Below are positions 11,888 through 25,906 of a stretch of DNA of 64,000 bases, piece by piece. Source of the DNA: Taeniopygia guttata (Eukaryota; Chordata; Aves; Passeriformes; Estrildidae); contig NC_133063.1 in NCBI RefSeq assembly GCF_048771995.1, forward strand, positions 65,591,014 through 65,655,013, read 5' to 3'. The first letter of the stretch is position 1. Every line of letters begins with the position of its first letter. Under the pieces are notes generated by a model. That model worked only from the letters and a program-made list of their open reading frames with translations. It was not told where the DNA came from and did not search any database. The translations under genes were made by a program, and so were the position numbers.

Positions 11888-11936
11888 TATTATTTAAGTC
11901 AGAAGAAATTAGTTATTTCTTCTGACTTAAATAATA
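11888..11936. repeat. Perfect inverted repeat, 22-bp arms, 5-nt loop
   Basis: Arms at 11888-11909 and 11915-11936 are exact reverse complements around the loop TAGTT. The arms contain ATTTAAGTCAGAAGAAAT and its complement. No terminator, tRNA or transposon end was recognised. Confidence 0.9.
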
Positions 11937-12068
11937 TTTAATAGAAACTAGAAATTGCTCAAATCACTTGGACTTCTCAACAGAGCATGTCAAAACATGC
12001 TTATTTTAGATGTCTTTATTGAAGACAGCTGATTTGTCAAACCTATTTGCAGTCCTAGCAATGTCTAG

Positions 12069-12105
12069 TTTTCTTTCCAAATTATCAAATAGTTTGGAAA
12101 GAAAA
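12069..12105. repeat. Perfect inverted repeat, 13-bp arms, 11-nt loop
   Basis: TTTTCTTTCCAAA at 12069-12081 is exactly complementary to TTTGGAAAGAAAA at 12093-12105. It lies 130 bp beyond the larger hairpin at 11888-11936. Confidence 0.9.
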
Positions 12106-12297
12106 TTAACAATTTGTAATGAACACAAAGCAACTATCTTCTTGTTCACACTTGTTTATCATTGGATAATAATTGAGATAAATACAACTGCCACAGGAAA
12201 AATAAGTATGTGATTGTAGAGGCTTATGAAACCTTCATTCTCTGTTATAAATTGGTTTCTCAATTTTCTTGGTTTTCTGTGTACTTTTCTTTTTCTG

Positions 12298-12385
12298 TTA
12301 CATATCTATATATATCTGTGCGTGTCTGTGTACATATATATAAAATACATACATATGTATATATAAATATAAAAAATACATATAC
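12298..12385. repeat. TA/CATA-rich low-complexity tract
   Basis: Irregular TATATA, TGTGTGT and CATACATATGTATAT blocks, with no exact unit over the whole stretch. Confidence 0.7.
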
Positions 12386-15300
12386 TCCTATGTTATATTG
12401 TAATGAGTTGGGGAAAATCATCTTTAATATAGTGGCTTGAAGGGAGCTTTGACCTTGCACATCATTGCTTATCAAAGCATACCCAAATCTGACAAAAGAT
12501 AAGTGAACAGCAGCTCATAATTCTCTGCTCTGTCAATGTTTGTTTGGAACATGTTGTCATAAGAGTCTTGTGCACCCTAGGACAAAGGCCATTACTGGAA
12601 ATGTACCCTCCCTTGCACTTTGAGTAGCTGTTGAGTGTGGTTTTAACACAGTCTAGCACAGGGGCTCCAAAGGGGACCTTCTCTGATACACTCCTTGGGC
12701 CTTGAGTCTTTTAACATCATGGTAATGTCATGTAATCATGAAGATATGTTACTGTCAAAGATAATTGTTACCCCTTTAGTAACTGAGAAATGAACGTGGT
12801 TTCATTGCAAGGCACTTGTCAGTACTTGTGAAGTGTATGCTAGAATAAACGTGTGGGAGCATTTTTATTATGTAGAGTTTGTGTGTGTACTTTTTTGCTC
12901 TATGGGAATTTCTGAATTCAGATGGCAAATATACTTTTAGTGTGTGGCTTATTTTAATTATATGGCATATCTGTTGCAGGAGAAGGTAAGGGATAGTTGC
13001 TTGTATCTGACATAAATACATGGAATTTTTTTTCTTCTTTTAAGGGGAAAAAAGAACTTGGTGTTGGAAGGGAAAAGAAATAAAAATACCCTAACTTTGA
13101 AAATCAGTACATCTTGTAGGGTTGGTACAACACTTAAAATACCCTTCAAAGGATCTGTCCAATGCAAGTATTCTCAGAGGGAGGGTAAAGTCTGGGTCAA
13201 ATGAAACAATGTGAAGAATTTAATTTTAAAAACTAATGTAATTGTTGATTCAGAAGGGCTGATGTATTATCTCTCAGTGCTTTAGCCTGCCCTCAGGCTA
13301 GCCACCTGTCTTCTTGGAAACTTAGGGGAGTACCTAGGTACTAAGTTACAGTAAGCTCTGCTTTAGTAATGGAAGACCAGGACTGTGGATATAATAAGCA
13401 TTTTTGATTACTCATTTCAACATGAAGTAGTTTTTTACAGTTCCTCCTTCTGTATCTCATGCTTACAACCCTCTGTGCCATTTTGAGTGGTCTCTCTTGA
13501 TTATTTTCCTGAGCTTTTGAACAGGTCTCTATTTCCTGCTCAGTTGGCCTTGCTGGCAGACCTGTTAGGTACTACATAAGGGTTGTCACTAATGCCCTTG
13601 CTCTAAGCAAGAAGCCTAGGAAACAAGAAATTATGCGCAGCAGCTGTATATTTTCCATTTCTCTGTGAGCAAGAGTCCATTTTATTTCATTCTGTGTTTA
13701 AGAAGTCTGTTCCATTCCCTCACTTACCCCATCTACCCCAAGATTCTTGCAGATTTTTTGAAATTCTGGCCATGGAAAAAATATATAAGCACAATATAAG
13801 CCTATTGTGCTGATGTGTTATTATGTTGTTACTATGTGAGGTGCCAGTTGGTTGGCCTAGTAATTTATGGCATTTTTGGGGTTACTGTGTTGGCAGAACA
13901 TCTAGGTAGTATTGGTTGTTTTAGGTGATCTCTTAATGGTTACTGGGTATCATCCTGATTTTCCTTTCCTGACCTTCTGCCAGCAGCATCCTGTGTTTGT
14001 TTCTGTCTTTGGCTTTTAACTCTGTGTGTATTTTCACTTTCCTCAAAAGCAAGATCCAGGGTTGGGGCTGGAGGTATAACAAAGAAATGTGGTTAAAATT
14101 GTAGATTAAAATGTTAGGTATTCTCGGTGCCTGAGGGGTAGAAACATAGATGGCCCAAACCAGGCTTCATGCTGACGTAGAAGTACAGAGACTCCTGTTC
14201 ACCATAACCTTGCAGTGATAGAGGACTTGTGAATTTAATGAAACAGTTTGGTCTCAGCAGAATGTAAAGCAGGGCTTCTGTACTGTTGTTGACAGTTGTT
14301 TAGCATGAGGTACATCTATCTTCAAGTGTCCTTGCAGCTACATGAAAAAAGCATGTTAAGGTATTAAAATCAAGCAATTGAAAGTTAAGATATGCTCTCA
14401 TTTGGGGTTCTGTTCAATCTTAATTCAGCATTCTTGTGCATATGATTTTTGAAAGGGATTTAGTTATGACATCATACTCAGTCTTTCTATGGTGCACTTC
14501 ATGGAATGTGCTCATGAAACCACAGATAATCTTGTACTTGCACCTCTACTTATATGAATACATACACTTGAAACACCACGATTTAGCTAGTTCTGATCCT
14601 GCTGCTATTGAAAACTGGGTAAGTACTCTCTCTGTATAGATAGAATACAGAGAAAGGGATGTGCAGATTGCTCAAAACTCAGTAGTACAGCCACTAGTTT
14701 AGGCCGAGTTTGTAAAATTGTCTTTGAAGGGAATTGAAATTTATTTTCAGTATGGGTTTATTACAATTCTTGTCTTGTTTGTACCTCTATGCTGGAAGGA
14801 ATATAGGGTGGAGTGTATAAAATAACAATTCCTCTTCAGGTAATATGAATCATTACATAGTGAATCACAAACATACTGTGTTCCCACAATGTTGTTGTGC
14901 ATCAAAGAAGTTGTTGTCTGTAACATATTTCTATGTAGTTTGTTTGCTGTTCCATTGAGCACCAGTGTATTATTTGTTGGATATTCTTTACTCCATCCAA
15001 ATCTTCCCTAAAGAAAACCAGACAAAGTCCAGAGATGATGTAAACAATGGAAAACCTGAAGAACGTTTGTGTTCTAAAGACTTTGTTTAGTCTAAAGAAG
15101 ATTTGAAGAGACTTGATGACGTACCTAAGATATGTCCAGAGCTGCAGCATATTTTCAATGTTCACTGAGTCGACTAAAGTTTTGGCAGAGCTAGATATTA
15201 GGAAAAATGTTTTAACAATCAGAACCAGTTTTACTGAGTGCTCATTTTCTAGAGAATCTGTAGGACATCCATCACTGGCACTTTTAAAGTTTAGACAAAC

Positions 15301-18300
15301 AAGGATGATGTAGGTATGTCTAGTTCATCTTGACAGGAGAATTAGGTGATGCCTTGAGCACAGAAGTAATGCCTCCAGCACAGCCATTAGTGACTCTACA
15401 GCAATGTTTCTAGCTGAATCAAATCCCAGTCCTTTATTGCACTGACCTCAGTGGTCTTACTTTTTGTTTAGAATCTGAATACAATAAGATTTGGTGTCGT
15501 GTTCTACCTTGTGATTTGTGATTCACCCATGGTGGTTTCACAGAGATGCACTTCCGTTAAAAAAAAAAAATAAAAAATTGCAATGCTTTCAAGATCCTGT
15601 CTAATCTGATAATCTGATTCTGGCTAGGAGCACTCAGATCTTTAGGTCATGAAGAATATTACTGAGCAATTGTGAGTTAGGCGACAAGGAGGAATCTATC
15701 ATTACATTTTGGGAGAGAAACTTGTTTAGCCCCCCTTCATTCTTGCTTCCCCACCACACAGATGACATCAGTTTTCCCAATCAAATTAAAGACTAGGGGC
15801 CCAGAGGTAGAAGCACCAGGTGGAGCACCGAGGAAAACCACCACCAACTAGATTTCAGAGTAGCAGTAGACTTCTGAGGAGCCCCATGGGATTTGTACCT
15901 ATTTTGAAGAGCTAGACCACAGGTGTGGGTAAAATGCCAATTGCAAACCACAACATTTGGTGAATGCTGGGAATAATTGCCTTTTGAGTCTGAGATAAAG
16001 CACATGAAGAGAGTGACATTGAACCACACACCTGGTGACCTTAAAGAGCAGTACCTCATGCATCTACTTCCACCAGCCACTTCATATTTCTCAGTTTACT
16101 AGAAGTACATTTTTGAGTGTTGTTCCGCTACCCCATCTTACTACTCCTCACATCACAGTTCTCAGTATTTTTGACTCCTTCTAACTCATCTGTAGGGGAT
16201 GCCTGTGGAAAAGAAATTCACAAATCAAGGGAAAAAGCGGTGATTTATGAGTAATGACTTGGTGATGCTTTTTGTCTTTCCCTCTCAAGACCCCATTATC
16301 TGCTTGCCAGAACTAAAACATAAAACATACTCCAGCAAATACACAGAGGAGAAAAATGTATGTGATGGGCTGAGAAGTTGTGTGAAGGGAAGAACAGTCT
16401 TCTTCAGAAGAGTCTCATGAAACCTACACCAAGTTAAAATGGTAAACTTGCTTTAATCTAAGCCATAGTCAATAAAAGGCAAGTGGTGCTTTACTGCTGA
16501 AGTGAACAGCCAATACAATGTGAGCTGTGATTTGGTCAGTGCTTTCTGCACGTGTCAGTTTCAGATGATGTTGGTTTCGATTACGTCAGTTTTGTTGACA
16601 ATATGTAATTATCACAGTGTAGATAAGTCCTGAGACAGCTGTAGGGATTGATAAACTCTGAGAATTGTTGATGATTCCTTGAACTTAGAGTTTGCCCAAG
16701 CAGTAATGCTGTTCTCAGTTGTGAATGAATGCCAAGAGTCAGCATCCATTTAATGGCAACAATGAAATCCTTTGCACACTGATTAAGCACTTGCTAATGC
16801 TGGGATCTATCTAGTCTTTTTAGATTCCAAATGATACTTTCAAAGAACAAAATAGAAATTAATTCCGAGAGCTTCATGGAAGATCTCTGTGACAAGATTC
16901 TAGTTCAGTTGGACAAATTAACATTGTAAAATAAAGGAGGGCTTAAGGACAAAATTCCTAAATCTGAAAACTCTCCTACTCTAAACAGTTTTTCTCTCTG
17001 TAGTTGCTAGGTCAACTTTCTATTTTTAGGACCCGTCTCTTACTCATCCTTGAAATTTGATACTTGTAATAGATTAAAAGTCATAACTTTTAGGAAAATA
17101 TGATTTATTCAATCACAATATCATGTTCTAAAATGGAATTTGTCTAAGGTTTGTACTGTATCTGATTATTTCCCCATTTTTATTCTGCAGCCTTTGGAAG
17201 TTTAGGATAGCTGCTAGTTTGAATTGCCCTTTAAGTTGCACGTATGAAATACAACATTTTGGCCACATCTCCTAACCAATTGTAAAAATTGTAACAGAAT
17301 CATGCATTTATTAACTTCTGACCATGAAGATGACCTGCTTATTTAGTTGATATGTCAGCATATCCATATTATGTACATACATTCCTAAATTATCACTGAT
17401 CTAAATAAGATATGAACAATTGTAATATTTCTAGTCATCACAATAGTTAAATATTGCAACTGGCATCTGGTAGAAGGATGGGGAGAAAGAAAAATACTTG
17501 AAAGGCGTAGATTTTTTTTTTCACAATGTAAATTGACTTGTACTATCCCATACCATCCCTTTGGGCTGGCCCATAGGCCAGAGTAACTGCCTAAGAATCA
17601 TGGCATACTTATCCATAGAGAAGCAGAATTTTAACAGCATCAGTTCTCCAGTCTTGTTGATGCCTGTGTTGATATAAAAGAGAGAGTGTTTCAGATATGT
17701 GCTTTAACAGTCCAAGGGCAATGAGTGGTCAGGCAGTTCACATGGCAACAGTCCCAGTTTATGATTCTTAAATGATACATGATGTTAGAGTTCAAAAAAG
17801 GCAAGTAGAAGAAATTATTATTTTGGTATTGTGTGTTTTGGCAGGGACTAATATCTTGACTATTGTAATTTTGTGCCAATAGATTAATATCAAGGAAGTT
17901 AAGCATTAGACATACCAATGACTCTTGCAAGCTACGTTGAACAGGACTAAAGTTAACTTCTACAGCTTGGCATAGCATACAAAATGGTCACATTAACAAT
18001 TTAGGCATTGACAAGAGTCCAACAGTATTTATGGCACATGATAGAAAGTATTGGATCACTTTTGTATAAGACCTGACTAGGCACCTGGCAACACTTCAGT
18101 CTATTCACAACCTGTTCTACACAACTAGGGGCTGGGGTCAACCACTCAAACACTCTGAACCAGGTTCAAATATAAAAATCATGGCATAAAGGATGTCCAG
18201 CAGGTAGGAGACTTTTGAAGGTTCTTGACAAACAATGCTGGGCATGCAAGAGGTTTCCATAAATTCTCATGAAGGTGATGCAGCTCTTGTGGATTACTAA

Positions 18301-20557
18301 AGAGACAAACCATAACTAACTGGTGAATTTCCCTGAGCAGATTGTAGTATTTGTGTGAGAGAGTAATTGGGGAAATGCCATTAGTATTTGTCTTCTTTTT
18401 ATTTTCTGTGCATCTGCTTATGGTGACTTTTGTGGCTGGTATCCAGGTCAGTGAGTCTTCCTTTGAATAGTGTGGTCATTTGCGATAGTTCTCAGGCTCT
18501 TCTGAGGTGTAGGTTGAACTTTAATATGGCCATGTGTTATTATGGATGTCATTCAGATTACATTTGGATGTCCTCCATTGCTTCTCTGTGTTTCCTTCTG
18601 CATGCCAGCAAAGCCACAATTTGCTGATGGAGAGGACTCCTGGAGGCATTCTGTGCTCTCCAGGAAGACCAGCTGTGTTATGCATTGGCAGGATCTGCAG
18701 GTTTGGCTGGGCAAGCACTCACAACAGTGGACTGCAGTAAAGATCACCATTTGAGAGAGATGCTAGCACTTCATAACTTTGCAGAATTCCCTGCATCAAA
18801 AGTTGTCTGTGGGAAGATAGGGCAGGTCTCTGTACATGCTGCCTTGTGATATACCTTCCTTGCAAACAGATATTGTTAGTTGTGACTTTGGGATGGGCAA
18901 ATTAGAAAGGCTGAAGGAGAAATCTCTGTTTGAACCCATGCATCTCCCAATTCTCTAACATGGAGGAGATGTGTCTGTTTGGTTTGAGTATACAGGGTCT
19001 TTTTATAGTTTTGATGTCATCCCTCTCTAACTCCAGTAAATGCTATTTCACTATAATTCAAGTGGTTCGCAGATAATTTTTTTGGGAATTCTTGCTATCA
19101 TTGTCATTAAGGTGAAAGGGGACCGTTTTTGTCTTACTTAGGGATTGTTTAATAAAAAATGCAGAGATTTGAACTATTTCTAATTATTTTATCAGTGGGA
19201 TTGTGGTCTATCTAGAAGCAGAGTCCAATGTCCACAAAGAAATTAGTTTAATGGAAAAAGTGTGTCAGTTGACCAGGATGCCTGAAAATTATTTGGAAAT
19301 TCCCAGTACTAAGAAGTCTGTGAGGAGGAGATGCATGCAGCTGTGCTGAGTCACAGGCTTTCCACACAGGCATCCTGTCTGTTCTCACAGTGTTTATTCA
19401 GTGTGGCAGGATATACACTTGGCCCCTCCCAGTGTCTCAACTCACCTCCCACTGTCTGCACAATCAGGAAAAACCACTTTATCATATTCAATACCATTGA
19501 GTGGCCCAAAATTGAAGCCTGCCACAGTATTAAAAAAAGCTAGTGTTAGGATCATAAATAATTTTATTATGAATGATATAACTTCTTTTTAATATTAATA
19601 AACAACAAAATAATTATTGTAATTCATACTTAGAATTTTTTTTTTCTTCTACTCAGCTGAAATTTTTCTAACTTTTAAACTGCAGATACATAACATGTAT
19701 ATGTCCTAGATGTAATATGTTCTTGATGCTGATAATGAAAATGCTTAGTCAATGAATATTAAGAAGCAAAGGGCTGTTCGGATTTGCAGGTTATTTGGTG
19801 CATGTGCAGAGCAGTCACTTTCACCACTGAAGAGAAAGACTATCAGAGAATTGGGAAGGACAGAAAATTTCCATCTGCCTTGCTGCAGGAAGACCATGCT
19901 GGAATGCCGTATGTCTGGATGCCATATTGTCCCTGGTTTTGCCCTGACATCCTTTGGTGTGGCAGGGAGAAGTGAACGCAGACAATACTGTACACCAGCA
20001 ACCCTACCCTGATCACCTGAGCACAGCACAGCAGTACTGGAGCCCCCCACAAATGTGGGGCTATTGCTGCAAGCACAAAATCAGGAAACATTTTCATTTT
20101 CTCCTCTTTCTGTCTAAAATTGTTAAATGTTTTTGAGGGATGCACAGGGAGGATGCAGGACTTGGATTGCTAATCAGTCCCCAGTGCAAGGAGCAAGCAA
20201 TTAATTCCTTTAGGAGAGATGAAATAGTTTCTTCTAGTAGTTGCATTTATTCCAGTTGCACTGGATTGTACCAATCCCCGGCAATTTTCACTACTTTGGT
20301 TGCTAGGTGACTATGTGAAATGAAATGCTTCACCCCAAGATGCAGGCATAAAGAGCATTCAGCAAGAGCCTTGGCTTTTTGATGGCCTGATCCATTTCTC
20401 AGGTAGTGGTACACCTGGCACAAGCCAGGATCTGTTACAGAGGCTTCACATCCCTGCTTCTGCCAAGGTTCTAGTTCAGTTTTAGTTCAATATCCACTGC
20501 AAGTCTGGGCTTCGCTGCAACTGGGCAGGCACAGTTGCTTCTGAGACCCTCTTTCTC
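12386..20557. other. Intergenic desert
   Basis: About 8 kb of AT-rich DNA between F2RL1 and F2R. Short open frames are at chance level, overlap on both strands and lack family similarity. I see short homopolymers (A tract at 15559-15577, T run at 17513-17521) but no RNA gene, recognisable transposon or promoter island. Regulatory elements of the two receptor genes could be here but cannot be recognised by eye. Confidence 0.5.
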
Positions 20558-20850
20558 ACAGAATCACAGAATAGGTCAGGTTGGAAGGTATCCCAGTGGG
20601 TCATGTTGTCCAACTTCCCTGCTCCAGCAAGGTCATCCCGGAGCACATGGCACAGGATTGTGTCCAGATGGTTCTTGAATCTCTCCAGTGAAATTCTCCG
20701 CAACCTCTCTAGGAAATCTGTTCCAGTGTTTGGTCACCTGCACAGTAAAGAAGTTCTTCTTCATGTTCAGGTAGAACTTCCTGTGCATAAGTTTCTGCCC
20801 ATGGCTTCTTGTCCTATTGCCTGGCACTATTTCTGCTGTGCTTAAGGCAA
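20558..20850 (-). mobile_element. CR1 LINE, antisense 3' fragment
   Basis: The plus strand begins 'cacagaatcacagaatag' and continues 'gttggaaggtatccca', 'aaatctgttccagtgtttgg', 'agtaaagaagttcttcttca' and 'cttgtcctattgcctggcac'. This is the complement of a CR1 3' region. It resembles the copy at 9436, so both may belong to one subfamily. Confidence 0.9.
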
Positions 20851-21024
20851 CTAAACTCACAATTCTGGCTCTCAATGAGTGAGGAGCTGTTTTCCCCTTT
20901 TTCTTCCTCTCTCCCAGACAAGTCTTGCTGCAGCAGGGTGAGGTCAGAGATCTCCTGCCAGTTTCCCTCACTGCTGGGGAAAAGTCCCTGATGAACTCAT
21001 ACCCACCTGCTTCCTTTGCTAAAT

Positions 21025-21414
21025 CCAAGTTGTGATAATCACATATCCTCTGAACAGAGAGAGAGGTAGCTTTCCCAGGATTTTCCTGGGAAGATGTGAG
21101 AAGCTGTAAGAAAGCTCAGAGAAAAGAATGAGAAACAATTCTTATCTTCACTTGTTGCACCTGCTGTTGTGCACATGTGGAATGTGTTATGGAGATTTGT
21201 TTCCCAAAGGGCGATTTCTTAATTGGCCAAGAGTGATGGTGTTTGGATTTCAATTAACCAATCTGATCTGTCTGTTTGGACTGTCTGGAAGGGTGAATTG
21301 TGCTTCTTAATAGTGCAGTACAGTACAATACAATAAAGCGATTGATCAGCCTTCTGCAATCATGATGGCTGTGCTAATTAATACCTGATGGGGACCCCTG
21401 CTACGTTACCAAGT
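21025..21414 (+). mobile_element. Solo LTR of an avian endogenous retrovirus, with target duplication
   Basis: The LTR spans 21031-21408 (378 bp), starts TGTGATAATC and is bracketed by identical 6-bp copies of CCAAGT (21025-21030 and 21409-21414). A 6-bp duplication fits the ERVK-like class. It resembles a TGTGATAAC...-type LTR common in songbirds as I recall it. A CAATAAAG polyadenylation signal lies near its 3' end. No internal retroviral sequence remains, so it is a solo LTR formed by recombination between LTRs. Orientation is plus, antisense to the host genes. Confidence 0.75.
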
Positions 21415-24400
21415 AAACCTTTTTATACTATGTTTAATAATTTTACATTGAAACAATATGATCTTACTTCTGTATATTCTTTTAACAGTAAAGAAATATA
21501 ATTTTGCACAACAGTATAAAAGACGAAAGTGCAGGAGCAGCAGTACCTGGATTTTAGCTCCCTACAGCTGCTCAGTATATTAGCTTGGTTGTTACAGCTA
21601 CTCAATATATTAGCTAATGTCACTGTGTTTGATGGCAAATTAACAAGGAGTATTAACTAGGTTGTGGGAATTAAGAAAGTCTAAATGTTTCACAAATATT
21701 TGCTCAGTGAAAGGTATATTCCAAGGGTTGCAAAGGTTAATTCTGAATATTTAATTCAACATATCAGTTGATGCTGGCAATTTCAACACTAGCCTTATTG
21801 CTGAGCATTTTCTGCAAAATGAAGACCAATACTCTTCTACCTACCTATCCATCTGTGGTCCCGGGGATTTGAAATAAAGAAAGTGCTGGACTTCATTTTG
21901 CCCACTGTGTTTGGGCTTGTTGGGACTTTAGCAGAAAAGCTGGTTGATCTGGTTTTTCTAGGATGGAGTCATAACTGTATTACCTTTCCTGACCTGATGA
22001 AAGATAGGGAGTTTTTATAGCATGCATATTGTGGTGTACACATGAAAATCATTGAAATAAGATTAATTTACCTCTACTTAGATAGAAAATTATATTTAAT
22101 AGATAATTAATATGTAATTAAATATTCAGTATGGTCATAGGAGAATACAATGAAGTATTGTATGATGATCTGAAGGATTTATGAAAAGTAATCAGGTGGT
22201 TTAGGTAAAAACCTGATCCAAAGAGATAAAACTCCTGGTATTTGGCTTCCAACTCCCTGCAAAAAAAGTAACCTTGTTCCTGCCAGCCTCCCACGCTGGG
22301 CAGAGCAGCAGGAGGCTGCCCCAGTGAGCTCAGACCTCTGGATGAACTACAGGCAAGGCTGTCCCTGCTGGAATTAACTAACTTCCTTTGGCCTTAATGG
22401 GAATTACAGATACCCTCTTGTGGAAGATTTGTCTGAGTGGAGCTGGGGGAGAACAGGTCTGGCTGTTTCTATTCTGTAAAAGCCTGACACTAAAAGCCTG
22501 ACACACCCTGATTGCAAAGACAAACTCCCCCCCCCCCACACAAAATAGCTGTATGTCCTTACTGCAGGCACTGAGTTAGTGCTCTCGGTGCCTAAGGGCT
22601 TAGGGGGAAACTGCTGAAAGTCAGGGTGCAGTTTGCTCCATGCCTGAGGGACATCAGGTCTCTAATCCAGAAGATCCTAATTCTGCTTTACCACTGGATA
22701 AGGCAAAAAAAGGGTTTTTCCTTGCTCTCAACCTTCTTCTCCCTAAAGAAAATCCACAGAGAAACAGAAGGAAGAGGAACACTTCCCTTATTTACTCATT
22801 ACCTTGAAGACTGAGATATGTAAAGGGCATTTCAGCTCAGGTAGCTCTTCATCTTAAGCAGCACTCCTATTACCAAGTTAAAAAGTACTGCAGTGTTTGG
22901 ACATTTTGCATTCTATTTATTAAGAGTGACCTGACAGGATGTGACCTAATAACACAAAATCTTCAAAAATGTGGAATAAAAATATGAAGGGTCATTCTCT
23001 ACATTGCTTTCCACATTCTCAATATCTACAGCAATGAAGTGAACAATTTAAACATTCAGCAAAACTTTACAAAATTATCAGGTTCATTCCTGACAGCAAT
23101 GAATTCCCCTATTTTATTACTGACTATGTAACATAATGGCAAACATGGTATCCCCAGACAGTACCAGTCGTTTTTAGAGTGCTTGTTCATGGAGCTGTAA
23201 AATAATGCTTGCCATTCATTTTAACTAGTATATATTTTCACTTTTTTTAAGACCTCTCTCTTTAGTTCCCAAAACACTACCACTTACCAGGCAATTGGAA
23301 AAAGACAGACATGTTGAAAACTAGACAGTGGTAACATGTTTATGGTTGAGTTAAAAAGAAGCTGTTGACAGTTCCCCCCCCCCCCCCCCAAATTATTTTG
23401 CAAATAATAAACATAGTTTTTCATTCATTTATTTTAACCATTAGAATATATACAAGTTGAATCTTTAAAGGATTTTTAGTTCTTCTGGGAAACTCAGAAC
23501 TTTTTAAAAAATTTTACACAAAAGCTGGATTCTCACTGTAATAAGTTCAGCCTTAAAACTTTATGAAAATACAGTAATTATAATCCTCATAATAAAGCCT
23601 CTTGGATCGTAATTATCAGCTCTTCAGGGCAAGGATTGCATAGTGGCTTACTCAGTAGGTGCACTGTTTGTGCTTGCTTTTTCTAGGTGCTATCAAAATA
23701 CACATTCAACTCACTTTTAAGGGAAAACTCATCCTGAAGTGATGAAATGAGGAGGTAGCCTGGAGTGATGCCAGTGTGTGCTGATGCCAACATTGAGCTG
23801 TCGGCACAGAAGCTCACTGTGCATGGGGAGCAACAAGGATATACATTGCTGCCTATGCCTTGTTCTTTTGTGTTTTCTGTTCCCCACCCATGTGTCTTAC
23901 GGTGAAATGAGTCAGATAATGCTATGCCATATCTGGCCTTCCACAGGATATAGGATATCCCTTCCCCACTGGACAGTGCCAAAAGAAAGGACTTGATGTC
24001 TTAGGTCATTCAGTGACCCTGTGCCTAAGGATGCCATCTGCACCCTCCTATGATTTTTAGCACTCAAATACAATATGATATGAGCGGAAAGATGGGCTGC
24101 TGGGAAAGAAGACCAGCTTTGGTGAAGTCAGGAAAAAAAAATAAAGAATTAAAAAATTTGGGATGAGGAGCAGGAAACTCAAGAGGACCATAAAGATTCC
24201 ATGAGGATATGCAAAGAGAAAACTGTAACAGCCAAAGTACTGCCATAAAATACAATACAAAATGTTTTTATAAATACATTGACTTCAAAAGGTGGTCTAA
24301 GGGGGCTCTCCATTCTATTATCAGATGTAGAGCCAAACAGTGACAAAAGAAGACAAAAAAGCTGAGTTACCTAAGTGCCTTCTGTTCTTCAGAATGAAGT

Positions 24401-24474
24401 AAAATGAAAGCAGAATGAAGCTCACATAATCCAAGGGCAGGTAGATAGTAACTTGCTGTACTACTTATAGCAAA
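21415..24474. other. Intergenic with C homopolymers
   Basis: Unique AT-rich DNA. It contains a run of 11 C at 22527-22537 and 16 C at 23374-23389, plus a 14-bp tandem copy of TAAAAGCCTGACAC near 22478-22505. No gene is recognised. Confidence 0.5.
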
Positions 24475-25906
24475 GTCTGTGGGTCCAGATGGGATCTACA
24501 CAAGTGTACTGAGGGAGCTGCTGGAAGTGCTCACCAAACTTCTTTGCATCATGTGTCAGCAGTCCTGGCTGACTGGGGAAGTCCCAGTTGGCTGGGGGTT
24601 GACACAAGAAGGGGTGAAAGGAGGATCCACAGAACGGGCTATGGTCAGTCAGTCCTTGGTGCCAGGGAAGGTCACAGAGCAGGTCATTCTGAGTGTCATC
24701 ACCTATCCAGCATGGATTTGTGAAAGGCAGGTCCTGCTTTACCAACCCAATCTCCTTCTATGACAAGGTGACACACTTAGTGGACAAAGGAAAGACTCTG
24801 TATTTTTTTCTGCATATATTTTAAAAAAGCCTTTGGCCATTTCCCACAGCATTCTTCCAGAGAAACCAGCTGCTCAGGGATGGACAGGTGCACTGTTTTC
24901 TGGGTAAAAAATTGGCTGGATAGTAAAGACCAGAGAGTGCAGTGTATGGAATTACATCCTGCTGGTGGCTGGTAACCAGTGCTGTTCCCCGAGGCTCGGG
25001 ACTGGGGCAAGTCCTCTTTAGTACCTTCATTGATGATCTGGATGAGGACATTGAGTGCACCCTCAGTCATCTCTTTTTCAGAGATGACACCAAGCTGGGT
25101 GGGAGTGCTGATCTGCTGGAGGGCAGGAAGGCTCTGCAGAGGGATCTGGGCAGGCTGGATCATGGCCTGAGGCCAATGGTGTGAGGTACAACAAGGCCAG
25201 TGCTGGTCCTGCCGTTGGGTCACAACAACCCCAGGCAGCTCCACAGGCTGGGCCAGAATGGCTGGAAAGGCCCTGGGGGTGCTGGTGACAGTGGCTGGAA
25301 TGAGCCAGGGTGTGCCCAGGTGGCCAAGAAGGCCAATGGCATCCTGGCCTGGATCAGCAATGGTGTGGCCAGCAAGACCAGGGCAGGGATTGGCCCCCTG
25401 TACTGAGCACGGGTGAGGTCACGCCTCAAATCTTGTGTTTTCATTTTTGGGACCCTCACAAAAGGAAGTACCCTGAGGTGCTGGAGCGAGTCCAGAGAAG
25501 GGTAGTGGAGCTGGTGAAGGGTCTGGAGCACGAGTCCTTTGAAGAGCAGCTGAGGGAGTGGGGGGTGTGTAGTCTGGAGGAGAGACATTATTGCTCTCTA
25601 CAAATACCTGAGAGTGTTGTATGGTGACTGTCAGTCGGTTCTTCCAAGTAACAAATGACAGGACCAGAAGCAATGGCCTCAAGTTGCATCAGGAGAGATT
25701 AGATATTTGAAAATGGTTATTCACGAAAAGGGTTGTCAAACATTGGGACAGGCTGCCCAGGAAAGCTGTGGAATCATCATCCCTGGAAGTGTTCACATGT
25801 GGATGTGACACTTTGGGACATGGTTTAATGGTGAACTTGGCAATGTAAGGTTAACAGTTGGACACAGTGATCTTATGGGTCATTTCTCATTTAAATGATT
25901 CTGTGA
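24475..25906 (+). mobile_element. CR1 LINE, longest copy, ORF2 3' part plus tail
   Basis: About 1.4 kb of sense CR1. Near 24479 it opens with 'tgggtccagatgggatctac'-type RT text (domain 1). Near 24942-25184 a frame still reads [14 protein letters not shown] and [11 protein letters not shown], the block around the RT active-site FADDTKL, here with RDD in place of ADD. It then passes 'ggtgctggagcgagtccaga' and 'gggacaggctgcccagg' and ends with 'aaatgattctgtgat'. Stops and frame changes show it is inactive and 5'-truncated. Confidence 0.9.

Noticed and set aside
24942-25184. Frame with [14 protein letters not shown] reverse-transcriptase wording
   Set aside because: Part of the decayed CR1 LINE at 24475-25906, not a host gene.
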